This document shows positions 53,499-62,942 of a DNA stretch of 64,000 bases, in pieces. Source of the stretch: an uncultured Roseburia sp. (GTDB taxonomy: Bacteria; Bacillota; Clostridia; Lachnospirales; Lachnospiraceae); NCBI GenBank assembly GCA_910577925.1, contig CAJTOI010000009.1, positions 43,222 to 107,221 of the forward strand. Reading direction: 5' to 3'. Under the pieces are notes generated by a model that made no database searches, had not been told where the DNA came from, and saw only the letters and a program-made list of their open reading frames with translations. The position numbers were made by a program, and so were the translations under genes. The stretch's first letter is position 1. Every line of letters starts with the position of its first letter.

Positions 53499-54029
53499 AT
53501 GATTACATACAGAACATTAGACGAAAACGAATTGTGCCTGGAATTGTTTCAAGACTTTATCCGCCGCCAGACCGTAACAAAATGCTGGCGCAGGGAAGAA
53601 GGCGAATGGGTGATAAAAGACGATCCCTTTATCGACGACTGGACCGAGGCGGACTACGGCACATTGATTTCCTGCTTAAAAAATACGCTCGCCGCAGGCG
53701 GTTTTGTGTACGCCGCGTTCCGGGACGGTTCCTTAAAGGGGTTTGTCTCCGTAGAACCGGCCCTCTTCGGCGGCGAGCAGCGCTACCTCGACCTCTCGAG
53801 CATTCACGTATCGGAGGACATGCGGGGCAGCGGCATCGGAAGGGAACTGTTTCTCGCCGCAAAAACATGGGCGAAAGCGCACGGCGCGCGCAAACTATAT
53901 ATCTCCGCCCACTCGGCCGTTGAAAGCCAGGCTTTCTACAAAAAAATGGGATGCGTGGAAGCCGAATGGTATCATCCGGGGCATGTTGCGGCCGAACCGT
54001 ATGACTGCCAGCTAGAGTACGGCTTATAA
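53499..54029 (+). CDS. GNAT-family N-acetyltransferase
   Basis: The 176-residue acetyltransferase has the acetyl-CoA binding motif in IHVSEDMRGSGIGRELFLAAKTWAKAHGA (read in two parts) and the usual SQAFYKKMGC helix near the C-terminus. AAGGAGG lies seven bases before the ATG. Substrate is unknown. It is a single-gene unit with its own promoter. Confidence 0.9.
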   Translation: MITYRTLDENELCLELFQDFIRRQTVTKCWRREEGEWVIKDDPFIDDWTEADYGTLISCLKNTLAAGGFVYAAFRDGSLKGFVSVEPALFGGEQRYLDLSSIHVSEDMRGSGIGRELFLAAKTWAKAHGARKLYISAHSAVESQAFYKKMGCVEAEWYHPGHVAAEPYDCQLEYGL

Positions 54030-54096
54030 GTATATGGACATTTTGTCAAAAAACGGGGCCGTACAGGTTCCCCCGCACCGCCCCGAAAAGCATTGT

Positions 54097-55013
54097 CTAT
54101 TCTACATTTTCCAATTTTTCATCCACCGCTACCGCAACCCCTCCGGATGCATTTGCAAAACTGCCCGCCTCCGAAAAACGTATCTCCGTCCCGTAATAAG
54201 TCGGGTTACAGAGTGCGCTCTTTGATTTGTTCAGCAGCATATTCCTGTTGCGCTCGCTCGCAAAAAGCCTGCAGTCGATAAGCATTGTATCCGGACGCGT
54301 AAAATTAATAATATTGCTCATCGCGATCGCAAGTATATAAATCGCCTCTTCAATCACGCGGGTAACATCCCGGTCTCCCTCATGCTGCGCGCGCAGAATC
54401 TCCTCCATGGTAGGCTTTTCGCAATCCGCACAGAGCCCTCTGAGAATCACGGCGCGTTCCCGGCTCATCTCATTGATGCACTCATTGATAATCGAACATT
54501 CGCTCGCATAGGCTTCCAGGCAGCCGCGGTTCCCGCAGGTACAAAAACGCCCGTGCGGGTCTATCACCATATGCCCCGCCTCACCGGTTCCCACCACCGA
54601 ACCCCGATAACCGGAATCATTCAGAAATACCGGGCAGGCAATTCCGGACGCCACCAGCATATAGGCCAGCGATTTTCCCCGCGCAAGATCTTTCCAATGA
54701 AAAATCTGCGCGCAGAGCCCGCGCGCCGTCGCATTGTTCTCGACCGTAATTTTCCCCTCGTAACCGGTCAGCGCCGCAAAATCCCGGCGCACCTCCCGTT
54801 TGCCGTACCCGTCACGCGCGCCGTGCCCGCCTGCCTTACAAGACCTTCCTCCATCATTTTGTTTATATTGGTCGTTACTGTCGGAAGTGTAAGCTCCAGT
54901 TTCTCTGCAATCTCGGCACGCCGGATCGGGCCGTAATAATATATCATGCGCAGAATTGCCGACTGATTTGATGACTTCACACGCGGCAGATTGCTTCCTT
55001 TTAAAAACTGCAT
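54097..55013 (-). pseudogene. ROK/NagC-type regulator, internally deleted and frameshifted
   Basis: Two overlapping frames belong to one former gene. The 5' part (54768-55013) encodes the winged helix of ROK repressors (NQSAILRMIYYYGPIRRAEIA, LTLPTVTTNINKMMEEGLV). The 3' part (54097-54792, different frame) encodes the second half of the ROK sugar-kinase-like domain (TVENNATARGLCAQIF, GTGEAGHMVIDPHGRFCTCGNRGCLEAYAS with its zinc-binding cysteines). About 110-130 residues between them, including the first half of the ROK domain, are missing. It is therefore a decayed gene, though the intact helix-turn-helix piece could still be made as an 81-residue protein. Confidence 0.8.
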
Positions 55014-55080
55014 GTTCTTTTCACCTCGAACCGTATTTCACACCATCCACCTGTCAAATTTCTCAAAAACTTTCCTTATC

Positions 55081-55109
55081 TTGATTTTTTTCCATCGTCG
55101 GAATATACT
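55081..55109 (+). promoter_or_regulatory. Promoter of the HxlR-family regulator
   Basis: TTGATT (55081-55086) and TATACT (55104-55109) are spaced 17 bases; GAGGTGAG and the ATG at 55133 follow. Confidence 0.75.
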
Positions 55110-55132
55110 CATGGAGAAAGAGGTGAGATGAT

Positions 55133-55513
55133 ATGGCTGAAAACAAATTCAACACCGAGGAAAACATTGCCCGCTGCGTTCCTATGGGCAAACTTCAGTC
55201 CGTGATCGGCGGCAAATGGAAAATTCTGATCTTATGGTATGTGTCCTTTTACAAAGTCCAGCGGTTCGGGGAGCTGATGCGCCGCCTTGACGGGATCACA
55301 CAGTCCACGCTCACAAAACAGCTCCGGGAACTGGAACGTGACGGTTTCCTCCACCGGGAAATCTATAAGGAAATCCCGCCGAAGGTCGAATATTCTCTCA
55401 CCGAGTTTGGGGCGAGTTTCATCCCCGTGCTGCAGACCATGATGACCTGGAGCGAGACATATCTCTGCCCCGATTGGCAGAATCCCTATGAAAAAGAAAC
55501 ACCGCAAAAATAA
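55133..55513 (+). CDS. HxlR-family transcriptional regulator
   Basis: The 126-residue winged-helix protein matches HxlR: MGKLQSVIGGKWKILILWYV, FGELMRRLDGITQSTLTKQLRELERDGFLHR (read in two parts) and EIPPKVEYSLTEFG. These regulators usually respond to aldehydes, redox stress or similar signals and control a neighbouring oxidoreductase or transporter. Here the divergent neighbour is the decayed ROK gene, so the target is not obvious. Confidence 0.93.
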   Translation: MAENKFNTEENIARCVPMGKLQSVIGGKWKILILWYVSFYKVQRFGELMRRLDGITQSTLTKQLRELERDGFLHREIYKEIPPKVEYSLTEFGASFIPVLQTMMTWSETYLCPDWQNPYEKETPQK

Positions 55514-55559
55514 TTTTTGAAATCTCAATATATGAAAATTGTTTCCTTTCGTTTATATC

Positions 55560-56213
55560 CTAAATATTCAAATCAAATTTGGGATAATAGGCATCTTCCA
55601 GTCTTTCTTTCTGCATCATTGCCTTTGCCTCTAATTCAGATTCGGATTCCACATACTTGACAGAGATTTCCGGCTCCGTTGTTTCCTCTTTTTTCTCCTT
55701 TACTTTTTCTTCCTCCTCTTTCTTTTCTTTCTGCCTCTCCAACCGCTCATCCATGTTCTTCTTCATTCTCTCTGCATTGGTCATACCTGTTTCCGTTACG
55801 GAATATACGGTACTCTGTATGCTACCGTCCTTATTAATCATCCATGTCTGCTGATAATAGGTTACCGTTCCGCCCAAAGCCTTATTTTGTGCTGAAAGCT
55901 GTTCATATCCCTTCTTTTCCAGTTCGGGAATTTTTTTCAAAAAATCTTCCAGTTCCTTTGCTTTTGCCAAATTGCCCGAACACTTCTTCAAATACTCACT
56001 GGATATTGTTACTTTTCCGCCTGACATACAATCATAATTCTTCTGTAAATAAGAATAATAGTCTGATACGCTCTTTGTTCCTGCTTTCTTCGTGTTCTCC
56101 GCCTGCGCAGATGCAGTATCTTTCATTCCCGCATCCTTTGCCGCCTCATTTTTTTGTGCAGCATATATCTCGTACACGTTGCTGTTATTGTTTCCGATAC
56201 CTGTAAGTGCCAT
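55560..56213 (-). CDS. Hypothetical protein of a Lachnospiraceae-type family
   Basis: The 217-residue protein starts MALTGIGNNNSNVYEIYAAQ and contains SVSDYYSYLQKNYDCMSGGKV, YLKKCSGNLAKAKELEDFL and a strongly charged coiled-coil tail (ERQKEKKEEEEKVKEKKEE). Such proteins recur in Lachnospiraceae as a family of unknown function (DUF6033-like, from recall). No signal peptide or membrane helix is seen. ATG 56213 follows AGGAGGG. It is directly downstream of an AgrC/AgrA-like pair and may be controlled by it. Confidence 0.65.
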   Translation of the reverse strand: MALTGIGNNNSNVYEIYAAQKNEAAKDAGMKDTASAQAENTKKAGTKSVSDYYSYLQKNYDCMSGGKVTISSEYLKKCSGNLAKAKELEDFLKKIPELEKKGYEQLSAQNKALGGTVTYYQQTWMINKDGSIQSTVYSVTETGMTNAERMKKNMDERLERQKEKKEEEEKVKEKKEETTEPEISVKYVESESELEAKAMMQKERLEDAYYPKFDLNI

Positions 56214-56266
56214 AATTTTGCCCTCCTGCTTGATAAATTTCATACTTTGTCATTTCTCTGATATTG

Positions 56267-57631
56267 TCACTCTATGCTCCTTTCATTTTTTATCATAACG
56301 GAAAGGATAAATACCCTGCCGTCTACCTTATAATCCATGGTTCCCTGATATTTCTCTGCGGTATTTTTGATGTTTGCAAGCCCTATTCCATGTACTTTTT
56401 TGTCCGCTTTATCCGTTTCGGGAAGCCCCGCCCGGCGTTTCCGTTTCAGCGTTCCGTCAAAACTGTTTTCTATCTTGAAGATTAACAGGTTATCTTTCCT
56501 GACAGACGACAGCCGGATAAAAGGAGGCGCTTCCGGCTCTTTTTCTTTTTGCTTCCGGCACGCTTCCATTGCATTATCCAAAGCATTGCCTAAAATAACG
56601 CCTATATCATAACTCCGGATAACCAGATCAGAGGGGAGAAGCAGTTTTTTTACATCAAACTGCAAATCCGGGACCATGCGCAGCGCTTCATGGTATTTCA
56701 TGTTGAGCAGCGTGTCAATCACACTGTTTCCCGTCTTAAAGCAAAAGTCCAGACTGTCAAAAGTCTGATTCAGTTCTGACAGATAGGTTTGCAGTTCTTC
56801 ATTTTCACTTTCCCCCTTTTTGGCGGCAAGCCGCAGGACAACGGAAAGCGTATTCTTCATATCGTGTTTCATGCTCCGTATGCCGGAATAGACACGCTCC
56901 ATTTCCGCTATATGCTCCTGCATACTCCCTATCTGTTTTTCCAGTACGATTCTGCCGCTCCGTTCCCTGTTCAGATAAACCGTATCCTGAAACAGCTTTA
57001 CTCCGTATATGATAGACAGCAGCGACAAAAGCAGAATTGCGGGGAGGATGATCAATAACAGCGGGTATTTATCATACACCATTTCCACACCACTCTCTTC
57101 TACCGTAAACAGGATCGTACGGAGCAGCGCGCATAGCAGCAGACTTATCACAGCCGGTGTAAGGATTGATAACAGTTCTGTCCTCTGGATCGCATAGTCC
57201 TTTTCCTTGTAATTTCGTACAATTCCTTTCAGTGACAGGTACAGCAGCAGAACAAGCGCGGTTTCCCGAAAAATCTGATTTCCGATTACGCTGACGTTTA
57301 TTACTGCTTCAAAAGTTTTCTCAGAAGTGATAATTCCTTTCTCCATACACAAGTTCCATACCATAAGCAGTTTATCCACCGGTTTATCAAGCAGAATACA
57401 AAGGGACAGTACCGTTTTCCAAACCGTCTTTACGCTTTCATAGCCGGTTGGGGGACGCCAATAGATACATAGCCGTGACAGCCCGTAAACAGCTGTTACA
57501 TAATGCACATGTAAACGGCTTTTTGTCCTGCTCTCCAAAAAGCTGCCTAAAAAATATTGCAGACAGTACCCTTGAAGCAGGACGGAAACTACTGTAAAAA
57601 TCGTAAAAATTAAATCTATCCGACTATACAC
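56267..57631 (-). CDS. AgrC/GHKL-type sensor histidine kinase
   Basis: The 454-residue membrane kinase has about six N-terminal helices (starting IDLIFTIFTVVSVLLQGYCLQYF) and a coiled linker. A GHKL catalytic domain follows, with the HisKA-like IRSMKHDMKNTLSVVLRLA (acceptor His) and HATPase boxes (LGNALDNAMEAC, GIGLANIKNT). GTG 57631 is chosen: GGAGGGG lies six bases ahead and the start overlaps the response-regulator stop by eight bases, whereas ATG 57670 lies deep inside that gene. AgrC-type kinases commonly sense secreted cyclic peptides, but no AgrB or AgrD gene is in the window. Confidence 0.85.
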   Translation of the reverse strand: MYSRIDLIFTIFTVVSVLLQGYCLQYFLGSFLESRTKSRLHVHYVTAVYGLSRLCIYWRPPTGYESVKTVWKTVLSLCILLDKPVDKLLMVWNLCMEKGIITSEKTFEAVINVSVIGNQIFRETALVLLLYLSLKGIVRNYKEKDYAIQRTELLSILTPAVISLLLCALLRTILFTVEESGVEMVYDKYPLLLIILPAILLLSLLSIIYGVKLFQDTVYLNRERSGRIVLEKQIGSMQEHIAEMERVYSGIRSMKHDMKNTLSVVLRLAAKKGESENEELQTYLSELNQTFDSLDFCFKTGNSVIDTLLNMKYHEALRMVPDLQFDVKKLLLPSDLVIRSYDIGVILGNALDNAMEACRKQKEKEPEAPPFIRLSSVRKDNLLIFKIENSFDGTLKRKRRAGLPETDKADKKVHGIGLANIKNTAEKYQGTMDYKVDGRVFILSVMIKNERSIE

Positions 57632-58343
57632 GGAAAGCCCCTCCGTTCTGCAGGTACCACATATACGCATTTACAAATTCGCCGTATTTTTTCTTTGTCA
57701 AATAAACGGTATCGCCGCCCGCAAGCGTTATGCAGTCTCTTTTGTATTCCTTGATATGCGCCATATTCACAAGATACCCCCTGTGGCAGCGGTAAAATGA
57801 TTCTCCAAGCTGCGTTTCCAGTTCACCAAGCGCGGCATAGGCTTCAACGACTTCCTGCATGGTATGAATTTTCACTTTTCTTGACACGCTCTCAATGTAC
57901 AGAATATTGTCTGCGTCTATGGTAATCCCCCTGCTCCTTGTATTGATAAAAAGCTGCGTTTTCCGGCGCATTTGACGCATCCCGGCTTCCCTTAACGCCT
58001 GTTCAAAAACTTCCGTGAATTTCTGTTTTGTGACAGGCTTTAACAGATAATGGAATGCATATATATCAAGGGCTTCAAATACATATTCCTTTATTCCTGT
58101 AATAAATATAAAAACGGTGTCTGCACTCTTCTCCCTTACTTTCTTTGCGGCTTCAATGCCGTTTATGCCGTCCATTTGTATGTCAAGGAAAATAATGTCA
58201 AACGGCTTTGCTGCGGCAACAAGCTCTTCCCCGGACGAAAAGCAAGCGATCTTACAGTCCGGCTTCCGATTTTCTATCATTTCACGGATATGCTCACGGA
58301 TTACTTTTTCATCATCAACAACTGCTATATCCAAATTGCTCAC
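57624..58343 (-). CDS. LytTR-type response regulator (AgrA-like)
   Basis: The 239-residue regulator has a receiver domain (acidic VVDDEK, acceptor Asp54 in IIFLDIQMDGING, Lys in LLKPVT) and a LytTR DNA-binding domain (ITIDADNILYIESVSRKVKI, YRCHRGYLVNMAHIKEYKRD). It is coupled to the downstream GHKL kinase by an eight-base overlap. Targets are unknown; the hypothetical gene after the kinase is one candidate. Confidence 0.93.
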   Translation of the reverse strand: MSNLDIAVVDDEKVIREHIREMIENRKPDCKIACFSSGEELVAAAKPFDIIFLDIQMDGINGIEAAKKVREKSADTVFIFITGIKEYVFEALDIYAFHYLLKPVTKQKFTEVFEQALREAGMRQMRRKTQLFINTRSRGITIDADNILYIESVSRKVKIHTMQEVVEAYAALGELETQLGESFYRCHRGYLVNMAHIKEYKRDCITLAGGDTVYLTKKKYGEFVNAYMWYLQNGGAFRV

Positions 58344-58489
58344 CCCTGATCTTCTATCTCTCTACTTATTTATCGGCAAAAAATTTGTACTTTTTTGTGA
58401 AATGCAGCAAAAGGCGGTTTGAACCGTAGCGAAAGGATTTGCGGAATAAAGCCGGCACCGCGGGTGACGGGCAGGCATATATTTCTGCT

Positions 58490-59713
58490 CTATCGTTTTA
58501 AATCTCTGCGTCGGTACGCGGAAGGGGTCATTCCGGTAAGCTGCTTGAATTTTCGAATAAAGTAGCTGACTTCATTGAAACCTGTCAGGGATGCAATTTC
58601 CTGATTTGGCAGCGAAGTATCACTGAGAAGTTCCATCGCGTATTGAACGCGCAGGCCGGTAATATACTGGGTCAGCGTCATACCGATTTCTTTTTTAAAG
58701 AGTGTACAGAGATAATTTCTGTTTATGTTAAAGTGCGCAGCTAAGAAGTTCAGGCTCAAATCCGTGTGAAGATGAGAGCTGGCATAAAAAATAATATTTT
58801 GGATTAAAGGCTGATATTGCCTGAGAGAGTGTTCCTTTACCAGATTGCAGTATGTGTGAATCATCATAAAAAGGACAGAAGCGCAATCCTTTTCTGTCCG
58901 CAGCTGCTCGATTTGGTCCATGATATGATTTGAGGATTTGTTGACATAAATGAGAGGAACGGAAGATCGTTCTGCTTCCTTTCTGAAAATGGAATTCAGC
59001 CCGACAAGCCGGTATTGCAGTGCAGTGGGAGTAGGCGCTCCGCGAAAAGGCACAGTGATACCGCCGAAACGCTGAATGATTTCCAGTGCCAACGCCTCAT
59101 TTCCGTGATATACAGCTTCTATGAGCTGATTTTCCAACTCTGTACGGTCGCACACAGACTGGATGCTGAAATCTGAGACCTGCTGCAGTTCTTTCAGGAA
59201 AATGCATGAAATATCATCAAAAGAAGAAGTCAGGTCTAATACGACATTCCTGACTGCCAAATGACTTCCGAATAAATATTTTCCGAGTTCTGAAATCAGT
59301 GTGTGGTAGCCGCCAATGACGGACAGATTAGGAAGACGCTGGTAATAGTTTTTTAGTTCCTGACAAAATTTTTCCGGAAATTGTTTTTGAGCGCAGATGT
59401 TTTGATAATAAGATTTCCAGGCGTCTCCCTGTACGGTAGGGCCTGCAAAGAAAAAAATATCCGGTTCCTGCGGAAGCCTGAACAATGAATAATAACATCC
59501 GAATGCATCTGTGACGTGAATCAGTGTCTGCTTCGGAAGTTGATGAACGCCGTCAATAAATGCTTTATAATTATAGTCACTTCCCAAAAGCCGTTCGCGC
59601 AGCCCGTAATCAAACGGAAAAAAATCTGAACTTTCTTCTATATGGCACAGGCGCACATTGATTCGGTTTTGTTCCAGTACGCATTGGACAAACGAAATTA
59701 CATCTGACTGCAT
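58490..59713 (-). CDS. AraC-family regulator of the GPH/GH79 locus
   Basis: The 407-residue regulator has a large N-terminal sensing region of about 290 residues, perhaps PAS- or PocR-like, with no clear family match. A C-terminal AraC double HTH follows (LNFLAAHFNINRNYLCTLFKKEIG and GFNEVSYFIRKFKQLTGMTPSAYRRR). GGAGG lies ahead of ATG 59713. It is divergent from the symporter gene with two 21-base-spaced half-sites between, so it probably activates that operon. Confidence 0.88.
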   Translation of the reverse strand: MQSDVISFVQCVLEQNRINVRLCHIEESSDFFPFDYGLRERLLGSDYNYKAFIDGVHQLPKQTLIHVTDAFGCYYSLFRLPQEPDIFFFAGPTVQGDAWKSYYQNICAQKQFPEKFCQELKNYYQRLPNLSVIGGYHTLISELGKYLFGSHLAVRNVVLDLTSSFDDISCIFLKELQQVSDFSIQSVCDRTELENQLIEAVYHGNEALALEIIQRFGGITVPFRGAPTPTALQYRLVGLNSIFRKEAERSSVPLIYVNKSSNHIMDQIEQLRTEKDCASVLFMMIHTYCNLVKEHSLRQYQPLIQNIIFYASSHLHTDLSLNFLAAHFNINRNYLCTLFKKEIGMTLTQYITGLRVQYAMELLSDTSLPNQEIASLTGFNEVSYFIRKFKQLTGMTPSAYRRRDLKR

Positions 59714-59781
59714 AATAGTGACCTCCGGCATTCATTCTTTTCGGCAATAATAACACAATCCTCAGTTGAAGAAAAGGATTT

Positions 59782-59811
59782 GTGAATATTGTTCTATCTT
59801 TCACGAATATT
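59782..59811 (+). promoter_or_regulatory. Tandem half-sites for the AraC regulator
   Basis: GTGAATATT (59782-59790) and ACGAATATT (59803-59811) are direct repeats 21 bases apart, two helical turns. They lie upstream of a TATAAT box near 59840 that precedes the symporter gene. This is the usual layout for activation by an AraC dimer. Confidence 0.6.
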
Positions 59812-59883
59812 ATGAATTTACTTTTTGAGGATGCAACTATAATATGGCATTAGCAAAAAACAGGAAAAGGAAAGGAGAACTTT

Positions 59884-61293
59884 ATGTCTGAGAAACAAAT
59901 GCGTCCTTTTGGAATAAGGGACAAAATGGGGTACCTGTTGGGAGATTTGGGAAATGACCTTACGTTTATTCTCTCTTCCAGCTATTTGATGAAATTCTAC
60001 ACGGATATTATGGGCGTGCCGGCCGCTGCTGTAGGAGTTATTATGATGATTGCACGATTTGTAGATGCGTTTACGGACGTGACGATGGGGAGAATCTGCG
60101 ATAAGAGCAAAGCGACGAAAGCGGGAAAATTCCGTCCCTGGATTCGGCGTATGTGCGGTCCGGTTGCCGTAGCATCTTTCCTGATGTACCAAAGTGCATT
60201 TGCGGGAATGCCGATGACATTTAAAATTGTCTGGCTGTTTGTGACATATATTCTGTGGGGGTCTGTATTTTATACATCCATCAACATTCCGTATGGTTCG
60301 ATGGCGTCCGCAATTTCCGCCAAACCGGAGGACAGACAATCCCTGTCTACATTTCGCACGGTAGGAGGTACATTATCTGGGGTATTTATGGGAATTTTGG
60401 TGCCGTTGATTGCATTTGAGACGGTAAAAGGCCGTACGGTTCTGGTAGGAAGCAAATTTACAATAGCAGCCGGCGTATTTTCGGTTTTGGCCATTCTTTG
60501 CTATATGGGATGTTATCATTTGACACTTGAACGCGTAAAGCCTCAGAATGTTGAGAAAACGGAAAAGGAAAGCTTCGGCAAAGAGTTTGCAGACCTGATA
60601 AAGAAATTATTTACAAACCGCGCACTGTTGTCCGTGATTGCCGCTATGGTCTTTATGCTGCTGGCGCAGCTGACCGTGCAGGGAATGAACAACTATGTAT
60701 ATCCGAATGTATATAATAATGCCGGCGCATTATCGCTGTCCTCTCTGTTGATTATGGCAGTTGTTCTGATCTGTGCAGCATTTGCAAAACCTTTGACAAG
60801 CCGTTTCGGGAGAAAAGAAATCAGTGTGGCAGGTTCAATTTTGGCGGCGGGTTCTTATCTGGTCTGTTTTATAATAAGACCGTCTAATGTATGGGTATAT
60901 CTGACATTTGCCATGATTGCTTATACGGGACTGATGTTGTTCAGCATAATGTCATGGGCGCTGATTACAGACGTGATTGACTATTCGGAAATTAAAAACG
61001 GTGTCCGCGAAGACGGGACGATTTATTCTGTATATTCATTTTCCAGAAAGCTTGGACAGGCGGCCAGCGCAGGCTTGGTCGGCGCACTTTTATCCATCGC
61101 AGGGTATACGGCAGAAACAGCTTTTGAGGCGGAGGTTGTGCGTTCAATTTTTAACATTTCCTGTATCGTACCGGCAATCGGATTTATAGCGGTGGCGGTT
61201 ATTATGGGCTTTTTATATCCGCTGAACAAAAAAATGGTAGATGAAAATGTAAGGATTCTCGCAGAAAAGCATGCGGACGACGAAAGGAGATAA
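59884..61293 (+). CDS. GPH-family sugar:cation symporter (MelB/XynP-like)
   Basis: The 469-residue membrane protein has twelve predicted helices. The start (FGIRDKMGYLLGDLGNDLTFILSSSYLMKFYTDIMG, read in two parts) is the glycoside-pentoside-hexuronide family signature, followed by VDAFTDVTMGRICD and YGSMASAISAKPEDRQSLSTFR. It imports glycosides or glucuronides with protons or sodium. The following GH79-like gene starts four bases after its stop, suggesting that it brings in that enzyme's substrate. Confidence 0.92.
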   Translation: MSEKQMRPFGIRDKMGYLLGDLGNDLTFILSSSYLMKFYTDIMGVPAAAVGVIMMIARFVDAFTDVTMGRICDKSKATKAGKFRPWIRRMCGPVAVASFLMYQSAFAGMPMTFKIVWLFVTYILWGSVFYTSINIPYGSMASAISAKPEDRQSLSTFRTVGGTLSGVFMGILVPLIAFETVKGRTVLVGSKFTIAAGVFSVLAILCYMGCYHLTLERVKPQNVEKTEKESFGKEFADLIKKLFTNRALLSVIAAMVFMLLAQLTVQGMNNYVYPNVYNNAGALSLSSLLIMAVVLICAAFAKPLTSRFGRKEISVAGSILAAGSYLVCFIIRPSNVWVYLTFAMIAYTGLMLFSIMSWALITDVIDYSEIKNGVREDGTIYSVYSFSRKLGQAASAGLVGALLSIAGYTAETAFEAEVVRSIFNISCIVPAIGFIAVAVIMGFLYPLNKKMVDENVRILAEKHADDERR

Positions 61294-61296
61294 GGC

Positions 61297-62778
61297 ATGG
61301 AGAGGATAGAACTAAATCCAAAAAAATTGACAGTTTTGCGCAAAATGGATTCCGCTATTACTTCCTATAACATTGAAATGACGGAAGTGACAGGCGGGAC
61401 ATTCTGGAAGGCATTTACGCCGGAGCAGGTAGCCGGAACGGAGGAAATATCAGCGTCAGGTTTGGCTGACAAAGAAAAAATGATGCAGGTGTTTCCGCCG
61501 ATTAATTTAAAAGAACCCAGAATCCGTACACTCGGAAGCGCGTTGGGACCGGTCTGGGTGCGTGTAAGCGGCACGTGGGCAACAAGTACCTATTATGATT
61601 TTGACGGGCACACGTGCGGGAGCGTTCCCAAAGGTTTTCAGAGTGTTCTGACAAAAAAACAGTGGGATGATGTGCTCGACTATGTAAAGGCAATCGGCGG
61701 GAAACTGCTGGTTTCCGTGGCAAATTGTTCCGGAGTACACAGGAAAGACGGGACTTTGGACCTGGAACAGGCAAGGATGCTTTTTACTTACAGCAGGGAA
61801 TACGGCGTGCCAATCTCAGCAGCGGAATTTATGAATGAGCCAAATCTGCTCAAAATGAGCGGAGCGCCGGAAGGATATGGGCTGGAACAATTCTGCCGGG
61901 ATCAGGATGCGTTTTTTGCGATGCTTAAGGAAGAGTTTCCCGAGGTACTTCTGGTCGGGCCTGCGGCTACCTGTGACAAAGAGGAAAGTCTCGGAGAAGC
62001 GGCGCAAGTTTTAGATACGTTGCCGCTTATTGCAACAAAAGACATTTTGGCCGGATGCAAAATACTGCCGGAGGTGTTTAGCTATCATTATTATAACGGC
62101 GTATCGGAAAGGGGCGCGGCGATGGGTGGACACTGGGATGCCGGGGATGCGGTAACGGAGGATTATCTGCATGTTGCTGCAAAGACATGCGGAATTTATC
62201 TTCCGCTGCGCGACAGCTTTTGCCCGGGCGCGCCTTTATGGGTTACGGAATCCGGAGCAGCCGCATGCGGCGGCAATTCGTGGGACTCTACATATCTGGA
62301 TGTGTTCAGGACGGCAAATGAACTGGGCGTGTTCTCTACGCTGACCGACGGCGTAATCTTCCATAATACGTTTGCTTCGTCTGATTATGGACTCTTAGAC
62401 CCGGTTACCCACCTGCCGAGACCGAATTACTGGATTTTTCTGCTGTGGTCCCGTTTGATGGGAGAAATCGTGTATCATACAGGAGAACCGCTCCGGGAAG
62501 GGGTGCATTTATTTGCCAACAGCCGCAAAGACGGAAAGGACGGTGCGGCATATTTGCTGATTAATAATAGTAAGACGGAAACTACGGAAGTTGTTTTTGA
62601 AAACAGAGCCGAGCTGTACCGTTTGACAGCGCCGTTTATGCGGTCGATTGATATGTATCTGAACGGAACTAAACTCCGGATGGAAGACGATTTTACAATG
62701 CCGGATTTGAATCCGGAGCATTGTGAATCCGGAAATATAAAAATCGGACCGGGAGAGATCGCGTTTCTTCTTCTGTGA
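61297..62778 (+). CDS. GH79-like glycosidase (beta-glucuronidase/heparanase fold)
   Basis: The 493-residue enzyme has no signal peptide, so it acts inside the cell on material imported by the adjacent GPH symporter. The clan-A retaining barrel is marked by ISAAEFMNEPNLL (acid/base Glu181) and APLWVTESGAAACGG (nucleophile Glu318), with RVSGTWATSTYYDFDG, FSYHYYNG and the beta-sandwich end. These are the hallmarks of GH79. Likely substrates are aryl or flavonoid glucuronides or a glycosaminoglycan fragment; the choice is inference. AAAGGAG is present before the ATG. Confidence 0.8.
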   Translation: MERIELNPKKLTVLRKMDSAITSYNIEMTEVTGGTFWKAFTPEQVAGTEEISASGLADKEKMMQVFPPINLKEPRIRTLGSALGPVWVRVSGTWATSTYYDFDGHTCGSVPKGFQSVLTKKQWDDVLDYVKAIGGKLLVSVANCSGVHRKDGTLDLEQARMLFTYSREYGVPISAAEFMNEPNLLKMSGAPEGYGLEQFCRDQDAFFAMLKEEFPEVLLVGPAATCDKEESLGEAAQVLDTLPLIATKDILAGCKILPEVFSYHYYNGVSERGAAMGGHWDAGDAVTEDYLHVAAKTCGIYLPLRDSFCPGAPLWVTESGAAACGGNSWDSTYLDVFRTANELGVFSTLTDGVIFHNTFASSDYGLLDPVTHLPRPNYWIFLLWSRLMGEIVYHTGEPLREGVHLFANSRKDGKDGAAYLLINNSKTETTEVVFENRAELYRLTAPFMRSIDMYLNGTKLRMEDDFTMPDLNPEHCESGNIKIGPGEIAFLLL

Positions 62779-62830
62779 AGTGTTTCTGCAGCGCTATGCC
62801 AGCGATTATGACCGGGACGGATTGATGAAA

Positions 62831-62875
62831 AGCCGCGCGGGCAGAACCGAATTTTCCTGTTCCGCCCGCGCGGCT
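62831..62875. terminator. Long hairpin after the GH79-like gene
   Basis: Arms AGCCGCGCGGGCAGAAC (62831-62847) and GTTCCGCCCGCGCGGCT (62859-62875) pair with one mismatch. A T-run is weak, so termination efficiency is uncertain. The flanking space 62779-63255 holds this hairpin, a transposase remnant and a promoter. Confidence 0.6.
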
Positions 62876-62942
62876 GTAATGTAAAAGAAAAAGTATATTT
62901 ATCCCCTCACGATGATAATTCGTCACACGCATAACAATATGC

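Noticed and set aside
56267..58343. A complete agr quorum-sensing locus
   Set aside because: AgrB and AgrD genes are absent on both strands around the kinase/regulator pair.
58450..58480. GGCACCGCGGGTG, resembling part of a T-box antiterminator
   Set aside because: No downstream plus-strand gene follows for about 1.4 kb, and no specifier stem or terminator could be traced.
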